From positions 899,001-963,000 of the forward strand of contig NC_059423.1 in the NCBI RefSeq assembly GCF_905220565.1: a DNA stretch of 64,000 nucleotides. The letters are read 5' to 3'. A program made the position numbers and the translations under genes. The DNA is from Melitaea cinxia. Lineage: Eukaryota > Arthropoda > Insecta > Lepidoptera > Nymphalidae. The notes under the pieces were generated by a model. The model did no database searches. It saw only the letters and a list, made by a program, of their open reading frames with translations, and was not told the DNA's origin. Of this stretch, positions 34,194-45,681 are shown piece after piece (position 1 is the first letter of the stretch; the number at the start of each line of letters is the position of its first letter).

Positions 34194-34397
34194 AGTTAGA
34201 AAATAGTGGGATTTAAAAACATTGAGATAATATTCATTGCGGGCATAAAATTGAATTTGCGTCTTAGGAAAAATATTTAATGTGAAGACAAATTAAGGGA
34301 AACTTAATACTTATTTGCTTTGAAGATAGTTGCAGATTCTGTACTATTCAATGGGTGAACTTATGGATGATTAGGTCAGATATCTATCTTATATGTT

Positions 34398-34737
34398 GTG
34401 TGGCTACGACATCAAAGAATATAGCCACCCCCTCTCTTCCCGTGGGTGTCGTAAGAGGCGACGAAGGAATAGCATAGTTCCACTACCACCTTGGAACTTA
34501 TAAAGCCGACCGATGGCGGGATAACCATCTAACTGCTAGCTTTGAAATATACAGGCCGAAGACGGGCAGCAGCGTCTTAGGTGCGACAAAGCCAGCCCTG
34601 CGGTCACCAACCCGCCTGCCCAGCGTGGTGACTATGGGCAACACACATGTGTTTGCGCCATATTTGGCGCGAACTTGTGGAGGCCTATGTAGCAGCAGTG
34701 GACTGCAATAGGCTGAAATAATGATGATGATGATGAT
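34398..34737 (+). mobile_element. Zenon-tailed SINE, full length with TGA tail
   Basis: TATGTTGTGTGGCTACGAC head, CGTAAGAGGCGACGAAGG, GGACTGCAATAGGCTGAAAT then (GAT)n. The trinucleotide tail is that of CR1/Zenon LINEs. Confidence 0.75.
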
Positions 34738-34754
34738 CTTTATTGCGGTATGGC

Positions 34755-34955
34755 GGTATCTTGCTCAAAATCTAAAGCAGCGCGCCTGGGGTAATACCTT
34801 GATCTTGCAGAAGATCACAGCTAAATAATACTGCTTTCAAACAGTGTTGTGTTCCTGTGTGACTAGGGAGCTGCTGAATAGGGTCGGGGATGCTCCTGGT
34901 TTCGTTGCTTACCACCAGGTGAACCATACGCTCGTTTGCCGAACTAGTTGTAGGA
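34755..34955 (+). repeat. Repeat C copy
   Basis: GCGGTATCTTGCTCAAAATC to CTCGTTTGCCGAACTAGTTG, with an internal deletion. Confidence 0.6.
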
Positions 34956-34959
34956 AAAT

Positions 34960-35780
34960 AAATATTTATTTGAATGTGACTGGTTTTGTCTGCCGAAGTT
35001 TCGGCTAAAACTCAAGAGGAACACTTTTTGAGTAAATAAGTAGTTTTGAGTCTATCAAGAGTGTATGTTACGGATGACTCATACATATGCGCATAGTTGC
35101 TTGTTAGCCGACCAAGTAGGATAAAAGAAATAAATAAAAAACGTTATTAATCCTTCTCAATTTAAATGCATTAGTTAATGTATTTTATTCACATTATGAT
35201 AACCATTTAATTTAAATGAATATCTTGGGAATCGACGCGAAATAAATTTAAAATGCACGAAATAATTTTAACGTAACGTGACGGCTGACAGATGTGAAAC
35301 ATTTAATAAGCATTTATTTTCTTTATACATACATACATATAATCACACCTCTTTCCCATAGGGGTAGGCAGAGACCACTTCTTTCCACTTGCTATGACCC
35401 TTACATACTTCTTACGCTTCGTCCACCTTCATTATTCCCTTCATACATGCTCTTCGGTTTAGGGTACTCTTGACCTGGCCTTTTTTCAAGACGTCCCTTA
35501 TTTGGTCTCGAAACTTCCGCCTAAGTCTATACAATTTTAATAATTTCTACCCCTTCATCGCGAAAATCGCGACAACTCAATTATTATATAGTATAGTACA
35601 TACATTGCATCATATATCGCGGCGATGTGTTGCCACGGCCTGTATCCACCTACAATCAGGTTTACCCTATACATGTTTAACATCGAAAATCTCTCGTCGC
35701 GGATTGAAACAAAAACTTGAACATTGCCTTTTTTGTAGCTAGATTATATAAACACAAAAAACCGACTATAAAAAATCCCC
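34960..35780. other. No gene; an unclassified repeat-like patch at 35335-35530
   Basis: The patch CATAGGGGTAGGCAGAGACC to AAGACGTCCCTTATTTGG has the look of a moderately GC-rich interspersed repeat. The open frame at 35470-35742 overlaps it and is not protein-like. Confidence 0.4.
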
Positions 35781-35974
35781 TTACAACATATTATTAAACA
35801 AAGTTAACGGTCGCGTCTCTGTGAGTGTTAGCGATTAGGTCTTAATCTGTTGAATTGATTTTCATGCGGTTTTTACCAGTAGGCAGAGTTATTTCTGAGA
35901 AAGGATAAAGTGTAAAATCTTTGGAGGTTGAAATGTGATAATTGTGAAAAAAGGTTGGAATAAATAAATAAATA

Positions 35975-36220
35975 AATATCTACACAATACACACACGGTC
36001 GTCTGCTCCTAAAGTAAGCAACTTAATGCTTATGTTATAGGTAACAGCCGACTGGTATATAGCTACATATTTTTTTCGATAAACATTATAAATAATACGT
36101 ATATAAATATATAAATAAATATTTATATTACACCCAGACTCGGGGTGGGAATAGAACCCGCAACCCTCTGAGCAGAAAGCAGGGTCACTACAAACTGCGC
36201 CAACGGGCTAGTCACCTAGC
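35975..36220 (-). mobile_element. tRNA-headed SINE, near complete
   Basis: On the minus strand: CTAGCCCGTTGGCGCAGTTT (box A), GGTTGCGGGTTCTATTCCCA (box B), ACTCGGGGTGGG complement, an ATAAATA-rich body, GGAGCAGACGACCGTGTG and an (ATTT)n tail. A Helitron-type fragment precedes it at ~35800-35960. Confidence 0.7.
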
Positions 36221-36249
36221 CAAAAAAACACAATAAATAAAACCTTCTT

Positions 36250-36634
36250 GGAGTTTTCATCGCAATTGCTTTCTTAATCCTTACAGATATAAAAGAGTGT
36301 GTACTTAAGTACGCACGTAAGAAGTTATACTTCATTGGCTAGCTAACTTCACGTTGCTAACTTCTTCGTTGACTAGCTGACTTCAGGGTGTCGGTTTTTT
36401 TCGTGATGGTGTGCGCGCGCATCGTAAAAAATTACCCTCATCATATTTCCCTAACACCTCAAAAGAAGTGTAGGTAACTTCAAAAAATAGTATTATGATG
36501 GAACTATTCTTCTTTTGTAGGTCTTTTAAGGACAGCTAACGACATTGAAAGTTCTAAACAATTGTGTTTTCCCGCAATTAAATAACCACTATTTGATATA
36601 ACTCTGTATCTAATACTATTAAACGAGCAATTCT

Positions 36635-36636
<2 letters not shown>
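36250..36636. other. No gene; palindrome-rich patch
   Basis: GTGTGTACTTAAGTACGCAC at ~36297 is a near-perfect palindrome, followed by GCTAGCTAACTTC repeats. Resembles the AAGTACACATGTCAGAAGTG stretch of the Helitron near 59480. Confidence 0.35.

Positions 36637-36692
<56 letters not shown>
36637..36692. repeat. (TA)28 microsatellite
   Basis: Fifty-six bases of uninterrupted TA. Confidence 0.95.
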
Positions 36693-36694
<2 letters not shown>

Positions 36695-36925
36695 CTGAAT
36701 CTCGGAAACGGCTCCAACGATTTTCATGAAATTTAGTATGCAGGGGATTTCGGGGGCGATAAATCGATAGAGCTATAATACGTTTTTAGAAAATGTCGTT
36801 TTATCCGCGGTTTTTTCGCAATTGTCAATAAAGTTGTAATAGCTCAGGCGGTAAATCGGCCGGTCGAAATCGGCCGAGAAGACCACGGTTCAAATCCCCA
36901 TATCGCCTCAATCTCTATCGATCAT
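36693..36925 (+). mobile_element. Repeat with pol III-like boxes
   Basis: CTCGGAAACGGCTCCAACG is Helitron-family-like. Further on, TAGCTCAGGCGGTAAATCGG fits box A and CGGTTCAAATCCCC fits box B, with a TCGGCCG...CGGCCGA hairpin between. The acceptor arms do not pair, so this is tRNA-like promoter sequence and not a tRNA gene. Confidence 0.4.
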
Positions 36926-37070
36926 ATCTATTATTTTTTTCCTTTTTTTTCTAATTGCAATCATGTCTTTTTTTATTTAAATAAGCAGCTCATATTTTTT
37001 ATTATTATTATGTCGGTAGAATCGGAAAATATTATTCACATTTTATCAATATGTAATTCGAATTTAAATA

Positions 37071-37271
37071 CTAACTGACCCAGCAAACGTTGTTTTGCCA
37101 TATATTTTTATTAACCTTCTCAACCCCCTTATAACTTAGGAGAATGAAATATAGATGTTGGCCGATCCTCAGACCTACCCGATATGCACACAAAATTTCA
37201 TGAGAATCGGTCAAGCTGTTTCGGAGGAGTTTAACTACAAACACCGTGACACGAGAATTTTATATATTAGA
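37071..37271 (-). mobile_element. Non-autonomous Helitron
   Basis: CTAACTGACCCAGCAAACG at the left is the complement of the 3' end; GAGAATTTTATATATTAGA at the right is the complement of the TC start. Confidence 0.75.
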
Positions 37272-37348
37272 TGATTTCCAAAAAAACACGATTTACTAAA
37301 CATACCGAGCTAAGCTCGGTCATCCAGGTACTGCATATTATATAAGCA

Positions 37349-37557
37349 CTAGCTGACCCCGCAAACGTTTTTTTTGCCATATATGTTATTAACCCGCTTA
37401 ATTCCCCCCCCCCCTTATAACTTAGGGGTATGAAAAATAGATGTTGGCCGATTCTCAGACCTACCCAATATGCCCACAAAATTTTATTAAAATCGGTCGA
37501 GCCGTTTCGGAGGAGTTCAATGTTTAACACCATGACACGAGAATTTTATATATTAGA
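37349..37557 (-). mobile_element. Non-autonomous Helitron, same family and orientation
   Basis: CTAGCTGACCCCGCAAACG to GAATTTTATATATTAGA. It contains a C10 run near 37408. Confidence 0.75.
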
Positions 37558-37559
37558 TA

Positions 37560-38200
37560 CAGAGTTATCATATATCTTGAAACTAACATTATTATGTATG
37601 TATGCGCTTATATATTGTATAATTATGTATTTATTATATATTATATTTTTATTCTCAACATGTTTAGATTGTGCATGCTAATTTTGCGACTGTTTTATAA
37701 TTTTCCTGTGGCAGGACTACTGGAAGAGTTTCCATTATGGAATAACTAGCGTCTTTGTACCAGCATTGTTTATAAGAGCTATTTCCTATTGCTATCCTAG
37801 GGTATATAAATTGTTAAATAATTTAAAAAAAAATAAAAAAATTACACAAGTAAAATATAAATAAAGCAGTCTCACTAAAGCATTCGACATGCTTTGATTT
37901 CAATCTCCACTTACAACCTTATAACTTAAAAAGGACTCATCAGGTTTCGTTTAAATTTAAATGGGATCACATGACAAGAATCAGAAAATAGGTACAGTCG
38001 TAATGAGAACATCTTCAATTTTTTTGAAGTCACTTAACATATACAATACAATTGAAATAATAGTTTTCATTTTGAGTAACTTAATGTTTTGACTAAGTTA
38101 AGGTTGCTTATATCACTGGGTACGTTACCTAAGTTTGTAACGTACCTAATGTAAGTTTTTATTTTATTGCTTGATATTTTGCTTTTTTTTGGTATCGCAG
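37560..38200. other. No gene; repeat D fragment at 37905-38040
   Basis: AT-rich; ATGGGATCACATGACAAGAA and TTTTTTTGAAGTCACTTAAC are repeat D parts. Confidence 0.4.
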
Positions 38201-38395
38201 GGGAACCCATTTACGGGTGGTATCCAGGATGCCAGGGTAGGCAGTCCTCGTTGATATTTCGCTACCTTAACTTTCATCTATTATTGTTGTGTTTTTTTTT
38301 TGTTGTAAGTGATATTAGTTTTGACTTTCGCTAAGTGTGTGTATCACCGTATGGCGAAATAAATGTTTTCATTTCATTTCGTTATTTAAACATTT
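38200..38395 (+). mobile_element. 3' end of a non-LTR retrotransposon
   Basis: GGAACCCATTTACGGGTGGT and GGATGCCAGGGTAGGCAGTC, later GTATGGCGAAATAAATG with an ATTTC repeat tail: an AATAAA followed by a simple repeat is typical of a LINE 3' end. No coding part remains. Confidence 0.45.
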
Positions 38396-38444
38396 AAAGC
38401 ACCTTATGTCAATAAATCGTAGTCAACTCTATACCACGTTTCAC

Positions 38445-38690
38445 GCTTCAGCCTGTAATATCCCACTGCTGGGCATAGGCCTCTTTCCCCATGTAGGAAA
38501 AGGATCAGAGCTTAATCCACCACGCTGCTTCAATGCGGGTCGGATATATTCCCTACTATGAGTAACGATCGCTATCAGGTGAGTCTGTATGGCCGATACA
38601 AATGATTTTCATGTGCCGGGATAGAACACGCAACTGGCAGCGCAACAGCCACAAACCAGTGCTGTGACCGTTGCGCCAACGCATGTCGCA
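38445..38690 (-). mobile_element. Metulj-like SINE with internal deletion
   Basis: CTTCAGCCTGTAATATCCCA tail module, then a jump from GCTATCAGGTG directly to CTGTATGGCCGATAC; head ends at GTTGCGCCAACGC. About 100 bases of the core are missing. Confidence 0.75.
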
Positions 38691-38699
38691 TAGATAATA

Positions 38700-39790
38700 T
38701 ATATCGAGAATAACACATGGGCTACTTTTTTTACAGCTGTAGCATTTAGCAATATTTATATATATCCTAGCTGCGCCTCGCGGCTTTACCCGCCTAACTT
38801 TCAATCACATAGCAACATCGGGATAGAAAATAGCCTATATTTTATAACAATCAGTTGCGTGAATCCCTGCTCGTGGATAAAAAAACCCGAGTTCAATTTA
38901 CATCGACAAGTAATACAACATACAACTTTGTTTAAGTCGGTTAAAGAGCAATAAACCAACCTCACCAACTTTTCATGTAATAATATGAGTAGGACGTGAG
39001 ATTCTTTGTTTGTTTGTATATTCGTATATCGTATCAAACGGCACGTCAGCCGCTAGACCAATTACTCTTAATCAATATTCATTTACTATCAAAGTACTTT
39101 AATGACTTGAAATGTTAACATACTACACTAATACTAACTAACAACTATACTAATACTATACTAATACTATACTAATAGTATTATAAGGAAATAATAATAA
39201 TTAAAAAAAAAACCCAAATTATACCGTACATTAGATCAAGAACCGGTCGGTGGACTCACGTCTCTTTTGGAGACATTAAAAATATAGTCTAACTTGAATA
39301 GCGATGTTGCTGAGTAACGCCTACCTTGAAATGGAAAAAAAATAAAAATAAAAATTGCATGTTTTTAGAATAAAAAAGGACATGGGGTCATAAGCCCGTG
39401 GATGTATATCACTTGTAAAAAAAAAAATACTATACTAATACAATATTACTACAGCTACGAATGCTGAAAATTTTCTTCGTCTTGTCACGAAACGAGGTAC
39501 AACTTCGAATGTCCTTGGCACGAAATAAAACGCAGGTAGAAACGCGTCGATCGATTAGCTAAATATAGATCCACTAAGAGGGTATCTAAATATAGACTTG
39601 CATTAGATGTGTATAAACTGTAGGAAAGAAAGTGGAATGTTTACTGTGTCAATTTTAATTGTTTGTTTGTAATGAAACCGTTTTGGTGAAGCGGTGCTGA
39701 AAGTTAGGGTTCGATGCGGGTATCTGTGCTTTGACACACTCTTCAGCTTGTTTTGGATGCTGTTAAATTTTTCAGACTTCGTTAACACTT
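38700..39790. other. No gene recognised
   Basis: A repeat D fragment at 38880-38945, ACTATACTAAT short repeats at 39120-39180, and AGAACCGGTCGGTGGACTC (39238) of unknown origin. The open frame at 39603-39788 (minus) is not recognisable. Confidence 0.35.
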
Positions 39791-39794
39791 GATC

Positions 39795-40052
39795 CTCATC
39801 ACTTCAGCCTATCGCAGTTCACTGCCGGACAGGTTGGTGACCGCAGGGCTTGCTTTGTTGCACCGAAGACGCTGCTGCCCGTCTTGGTCCTGTGTATTTC
39901 AAAGCCAGCAGTTGGATGGTTATCCCGCCATCGGTCGGCTTTTCAAGTTCAAAGGTGGTAGTGGAACTGTGCTATCCCTTAGTCGCCTCTTACGAAACCC
40001 ACGGGAAGAAATGGGGTGGCTATATTCCTTATTGCCGTAGCCACACAGCTCG
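39795..40052 (-). mobile_element. Zenon-tailed SINE, internally deleted
   Basis: CACTTCAGCCTATCGCAG then a jump to GGTTGGTGACCGCAGGGC; ends TGCCGTAGCCACACAGC. Confidence 0.7.
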
Positions 40053-40365
40053 ACTTGATCATATGATTACATATTTGCGTTTGTCTTGGAAGAAATGGCT
40101 AAAATTTTAGTCAAGAGTACGAAAATTAATTAATGACCAATTGATTAAAAATGATAAATAAACCGGTATGCATTTTAGCATTAGTGGACAATCTACCGTG
40201 ATGAAACAGGGATTGAAAGTTGGAGAAAATCGCCATTTTTAAGCTATGTTTAAGTTTGTGTTCTTGTTGATTAAGTTGCACAGAGTTCCTGCGGGAGATT
40301 GGGGGGTGGGGTGTACTAATAATGAACTATTTAGCTACTATTAAACAATAAACTAATTAATGGTT
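40053..40365. other. No gene seen
   Basis: AT-rich; no feature recognised. Confidence 0.35.
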
Positions 40366-40369
40366 TTAG

Positions 40370-40935
40370 ATCACAGCTAAATAATACTGCTTCAAGCAGT
40401 GTTGCTTCTAAGGTCGAGGTACTTCCCCGGTCGGGCGATATTTCCTGCTATGCCCCACCTCGGTTACTATCGTTACGGTTACCGCTTAGTACCGTTTTTA
40501 CTATAAGTTAAGCTCCAATAGAAGACCGCATTAGTCTGCACCTCTACGTGGTTGAAATCCCACGATCTCGCACTAAGCGTTTTGCCCTTCCGGCTTCCGT
40601 TTTTCCAAATAATTATAACTTGGGTATCTTCGAATCGAGAGTGAATATCCATCTTTTTTTTATGTCACTAGGTCGGCAAACAAGCGTACGGCTCACCTGG
40701 TGGTAAGAGATTACCGTAGCTTATAGACGCCTGCAACACCAAAAGCATCGCAAGCGCGTTGCCAACCCAATCCCCAATGGAGCTCTGGTCACCTTAGTCA
40801 CCAATAGGAACACAATACTGCTTGAAAACAGTATTATTTTACTGTGATCTTCTGTAAGGTCGAGGTACTACCCCAGTCGGGCTGCTCCATATTTTGAGCA
40901 GGAAATTCCTGCTGTGCCCTACCTCAGTGAAAAGG
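40370..40935. repeat. Repeat C: one short + fragment and one full minus copy
   Basis: 40370-40450 has GATCACAGCTAAATAATACT. 40663-40935 runs from TCACTAGGTCGGCAAACAAG to CCTGCTGTGCCCTACCTCAG, the best-preserved copy in the window. Confidence 0.7.
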
Positions 40936-41260
40936 CTTTTAAGCAAGCGCGCAATATCTTAGGCTGCATCTTCACTTACCATCAAGTGAGATCGCAGTCA
41001 AGCGCTAGTCTATATATTAAAAAAAAAAACCATCATCTGACTCATGCATTTGCACTTAATTGAGAGATGGCTGCGTGTAATAACTGTGAGTTTTTTTGGT
41101 GTTCTATTAAAAATGAACAAATTTCTATTATGCAATAGTGTTTGTAAATAACAAATCAATCCCGTCTATCACGCGACCTTGAGTCGGAACAGACGCCACG
41201 TGGTAGATGACGTCAGCGACTCAACGTAGCGCAATGAACGAGTTTTTCTTCAGTTACTAA
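40936..41260. other. No gene seen
   Basis: Mixed sequence; CCACGTGGTAGATGACGTCAG at ~41198 is a palindromic CACGTG plus CRE-like TGACGTCA, possibly chance. Confidence 0.3.
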
Positions 41261-41451
41261 TCTTATATATAAAATTCTCGTGTCACAATATTAGTTACAA
41301 TACTCCACCGAAACGGCTGGACCGATTTTTATGAAACTTGTGTGCATATCGGGTAGGTCTGAGAATCGGGCAACATCTATTTTTCACACCCCTAAGTTAT
41401 AAGGGGGGTTAATAACATATATGGCAAAACAACGTTTGCGGGGTCAGGTGG
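41261..41451 (+). mobile_element. Non-autonomous Helitron with a damaged 3' end
   Basis: TCTTATATATAAAATTCTCG start; the end reads GCGGGGTCAGGTGG where CAGCTAG is expected. Confidence 0.75.
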
Positions 41452-41670
41452 TAATAATATAATTTTTATTAAAAATCATTAACAATTCGATACAGATATA
41501 GTATAACTAGGTAAACAATGTTTTGAATTTTTCCTTTCCAAACTAGGATTAAGCCCGTATCTTGGCAACGGTTTCTCAATTTTTCCTAATTTTAGAAAAC
41601 TTGTTTTGTTTCGACGGTAGCACTAAATGTTTACACCATATCCAGTATACAAGTCTCAAATATATTAATA

Positions 41671-42008
41671 CGCTTCAGCCTGTAATATTCCACTACTGGG
41701 CATAGGCCTCTTTCCCTATGTAGGAGAAGGATCAGAGCTTAATCCACCACGCTGCTCCAATGCTGGTTGGCGGATCTATTCCCTACTATGAGTAACGATC
41801 GCTATCAGGTGTACATAAAAACCGGGACCGACGGCTTAACGTGCTCTCCGAGGCACGGTGGGGAGGCCCCCAAGGACTGCACAAACACCCAGACCACGGC
41901 AAACACCTGTATGGCCAAAAGAAATGTTTTTCATGTGCGGGGATCGAACTCGCAACCGCCCGCGCAACAGGTACAATCCATGGCTGTAACCGTTGCGCCA
42001 ACGCGGCG
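41671..42008 (-). mobile_element. Metulj-like SINE, full length, 15-bp target duplication
   Basis: Exact duplication TCAAATATATTAATA at 41656-41670 and 42009-42023 fixes the 338-bp element. Head GCCGCGTTGGCGCAACGG with box B GAGTTCGATCCCCGC on the minus strand. Overlapping open frames are incidental. Confidence 0.9.
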
Positions 42009-42229
42009 TCAAATATATTAATATGATAAAGCAATTGATTGTGTTTGTGTGTGCGTGTTTTTGTGTGTGTGTGTGATACATACTTAATTGCAAATAGTGC
42101 GTACTTAAAAACCATTAAACTTTATATAGATTAGCTAGATAATCCACTCGGTTCCACCCTTTTTGACGCTTACACCCCAAACCCAATGGATTACCATGAT
42201 GTATCATGACTTCAAAATTGTTCTTTTCA

Positions 42230-42875
42230 ATCAAACAAAAATTGACTTCAATTACATCGACGAGCAATACAACGTAGATCGACGAAAAAATAGTCAAGTA
42301 ACTACGCGCTATCAAAGATTACTCAAAAAGTAGTATAATTAAGTTCTGAAGTAACATACATTAAAAAAAAACAGTCGAATTGAGAACCTCCTCCTTTTTT
42401 GAAAGTCGGTTAAAAACACTACGATGTTGCAATGTATATAGAAACAATATACATATGTAGTAATCTTATGTACATATATGGGTCTACGTCTGTGTATACC
42501 ATATCCCCTCTATCCCAAGATAGCCTGGAAGTGTTCCCTCTTCAATAAGACCGCCCTTTGTGCTTATTCCTTTTTTCCTCTTGTTACCTTATAGTATAGT
42601 AATTGTGTTTGCTCGCAAATGAAAAAAAAACGACTTCAATTACATCGACAATTAATAAAACGTGGGTAGACGAAAAGATAGTCAAGTAAATACGCGTTAT
42701 CAAAGATTACTCAAAAATTAGTCATCTTACCTCGATCTACTTCAAATAGGACTACATAGCACATCAACTTCGATAAAAAAATTATCAAAATCGTTTCACC
42801 CAGTCAAAAGTTCTGATATATCAAACATAAAAAATACAAGCGAAATGAGAATCGCCTCCTTTTTTGGAAATCAGT
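42230..42875 (+). repeat. Two repeat D copies around an RTE-like 3' end
   Basis: 42235-42414 and 42598-42875 are internally deleted repeat D copies. Between them, AAGATAGCCTGGAAGTGTTC and TCAATAAGACCGCCCTTTGT (42520-42562) match the 3' region also seen at 61515-61565. Confidence 0.6.
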
Positions 42876-43004
42876 TACTAGAGTTATTATTATATGTCGA
42901 TGCTATCTCATCATTAGTTACAAGAAAATACTACCTATGTGATAAATTATGAATCAACTAGCCGACCCGTGCCCACTTCGTTGGGCGTTAATTATTATTA
43001 TACT

Positions 43005-43180
43005 AACCAAATAACATACTTTAAAGAACAAATTTTATAGCACTTAAATAAATAATATGTCGCTCCCGTGTATTTATAATTTTAAATTACAGAACCAAAT
43101 AACATACTTTAAAGAACAAATTTTATAGCACTTGAATAAATATTATGTTGCTCCAACACCATCTATCAAAAATCGAGAAA
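43005..43180 (+). repeat. Tandem duplication, 88-bp period, two copies
   Basis: AACCAAATAACATACTTTAA starts at 43005 and again at 43093; about 65 bases match almost exactly before divergence. A related short pattern, AATTAATAACGTC, recurs at 43200-43240. Confidence 0.85.
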
Positions 43181-43362
43181 ACGTCGTTAATAGACTAAAT
43201 TAATAACGTCTAACTATAAGGCTAAATTAATAACGTCGAAAGACTAATAAATTGTTTTCTAATAGCGATAGATGGCGCTAGTTTATTTACCATTTTGATA
43301 TTATATTTTAATCTTTTTCTTATTTGTTAAATAATAATTACTAATTAATTCTTAATTTTTAC

Positions 43363-43560
43363 TAGCTGTGCCCGCGACTTCGTCCGCGTGGAATTTAATA
43401 AAAAGTTATGGTTCAGAGAAGAGCTATAAAATAAATAAATTTCTAAAATAAAAGTAGCCTTAGTTACTACTTATTACATCAGCTATCTACCAGTGAAAGT
43501 CTCGTCAAAATCGGCTCAGCTGTTTCAAAGATTTGTCGGAACAAACAGACAGACAAAAAT
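43363..43560 (-). mobile_element. Non-autonomous Helitron
   Basis: ACTAGCTGTGCCCGCGACTT then CGTCCGCGTGG at the left is the complement of the CTAG end and its hairpin; related to 9430-9724. Confidence 0.7.
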
Positions 43561-43679
43561 TGTAAAAAATGTTATTTTGGTATATGTACCGTGTATACAT
43601 CCATGTGCATTTAGTAAAAAACGTTTATTTTAATGTTACAAACGGACATTCCAATTTTATTTATTTGTATAGATTATGT

Positions 43680-43760
43680 AGTTGTTCTGGAGGTCACATA
43701 CGTAAAAAATACTATCGAATTGAGAACCTCCTCCTTTTTTGGAAGTTAGTTAAAAATTAA
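43680..43760 (+). repeat. Repeat D right-end fragment
   Basis: CACATACGTAAAAAATAC then GAATTGAGAACCTCCTCC and TTTTGGAAGTTAGTTAAAAA. Confidence 0.6.
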
Positions 43761-43927
43761 TTAAAAAGGTTTATTTAAAGAAAGCTACATATCGGCAAAA
43801 AAAAAGCCGTTTGACCCTCATTTGTTTGTAACAAAAAATGTAATACGTACAATCCAGAACAAACTTTCATCCAAAGCTGCACCTTTCACCTTCAAACATC
43901 ACAAGTGATCTCAATTGAAGTCGTGTC

Positions 43928-43974
43928 AATAACACACGGGTGTCTGGCCTTTCGACCGAAGAGTGTGTGTTATT
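43928..43974. other. Hairpin in single-copy sequence
   Basis: AATAACACAC and GTGTGTTATT are perfect complements (10 bp) around a 27-base GC-richer loop that contains CGGGTGTCTGG. It sits in 43780-44040, which matches no repeat in the window. Confidence 0.4.
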
Positions 43975-44074
43975 ATGATCGATGTATCAGCGAAACAATA
44001 ATAAATTTGAAATGCATGTATGCAAATATAAAAGTGTAGGGTAACATAAATTTTTGGTGTTTCTATTTATATGC

Positions 44075-44335
44075 TGCACAAATTCTGGAGCAGCTTGACG
44101 AGGGAAGAACGACAACTTTATAGAGGATGGTAGCTAAATAGCACTGCTTTCACACAGTGTTGTGTTCCTGTGGTGAGTAAGATGACCAGGGCTCCTGGAG
44201 GGGAGGGTATCGGGGTAGGCTCGGCAAAGCACTTGCGATGCTTCTGGTGTTGCAGGCGTCTATAAGCTACGGTAATCGTTTATAATCAGGTGATCCGTAC
44301 GCCTATTTGCCGACTGAATTGTAAATAAAAAAATG
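44075..44335 (+). repeat. Repeat C copy
   Basis: AATTCTGGAGCAGCTTGACG to CCTATTTGCCGACTGAATTG. Confidence 0.65.
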
Positions 44336-44439
44336 TAGTATTCAATCCCATAGTAATATAATTATGTAGTCTTTACAGACTGCATGGTCTGACATTATCA
44401 AATTTTTAAATTTCATTTCTCATACTTGCCTGTCACACT

Positions 44440-44640
44440 AGAAGCATCGCAAGCGCTTTGCCGACCCTACTCCCAAAGCCCCCAGGAACTCTGGTCACCT
44501 TACTCACCAACAGGAACACAACACTGCTTGAAAGCAGTATTATTTAGCTGTGATCTTCTGTAAGGTCGAGGTACTAGCCCAGTCGGGCTGCTCCACATTT
44601 TGAGCAGGATATTTCCTGCTGCGCCCTGACACAGTAAAAA
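44440..44640 (-). repeat. Repeat C copy
   Basis: AGAAGCATCGCAAGCGCTTT to TTTCCTGCTGCGCCCTGAC; together with 44075-44335 an inverted pair. Confidence 0.65.
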
Positions 44641-44854
44641 TATGGATATGTTATGTACATAAATCTAACTGTATTTGTGAAAATCGATCGAATGAAGGAA
44701 GCAGGTTCATAACATCATTGTCATAACATAATATCAAAGAACACAATACGACAGAATAATGTTCTGAGGACAAAAGACGAAACGGTTGAACTCAGCTTTG
44801 TCATCAAACAAAAGAAACTGGAAAAATACATACAAATAGCATATATCATCTGAA

Positions 44855-45190
44855 TATTAATTACGTGAAGCGAAATCTTTGTACCCATTTGTACGAAAAT
44901 TGCGCGGACGGAGGAGTATGAAATTTCGTACACTCATAGTTTATATAGAGAAGGAGTGCAGAATGTGCTAATATATTTTTTAAATTATGCATAAAAATAT
45001 ATTAAATCAATAAAAAAAAAAGCATTACACACACTATCATTTATTTTACACACACACACACGCATGTTATACTCTTTTGTTGATTGTCAAAGTCTGTAGT
45101 CAAATTGAATTTTTTTTAAAGGTTCTTTGTTTTCATTATTTTTTTTTTATTTAAAATTTTAATTATGGTCGAATTTCGACCACCGGGCGA
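44855..45190 (+). mobile_element. Helitron-like element
   Basis: ATTAATTACGTGAAGCGAAA start; ends GGTCGAATTTCGACCACCGG then CGACCACTAA|T. A perfect GGTCGAA/TTCGACC hairpin lies before the CTAA end. The same terminus (GGGCGACCACTAG) closes the element at 59455-60413. Confidence 0.65.
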
Positions 45191-45541
45191 CCACTAATAT
45201 ATTAATACGCTAAGGCTTAAGATGTTTGCCTCCCTTTTTAGAAAAAACCTCACAATTATTTCACACACATAAATTAAATTATATATCATTTTATAGATAA
45301 TTGCTTGCTCTACCGGTAACAACAACTAAAAAAATTGTTATTGCTTTTTTAAGTAAATTAATTATAAAATTATATATATATGACGACTTTAATTTTTAAA
45401 TAACGTTACCATGATTGATGGTCGGTTTTTTGTCCAATTTTAAATGAACTCACGTACTAACTAACTAATACTTATTTGTAATTTTGTTAAGTGATAATTA
45501 TATACTTATTTAGCGCGAAGTATTCGCACGGGTACAGCTAG
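45191..45541 (+). mobile_element. Non-autonomous Helitron, in tandem with the previous one
   Basis: TATATTAATACGCTAAGG at its start; GCGCGAAGTATTCGCACGGG then TACAGCTAG|T at its end, with a GCGAA/TTCGC hairpin. It starts at the end of the preceding element. Confidence 0.75.
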
Positions 45542-45681
45542 TACCTACATAATTACATATATATTTCTCAAACTCATATGACAAGTGTTTGCATAACCTT
45601 ACAAAAAAAAAGTGTTCAAATACCTATTCGAGCGAGAAGTCTGTATATAATAATAGGTAAGTAATATATACAGTAATAAAA

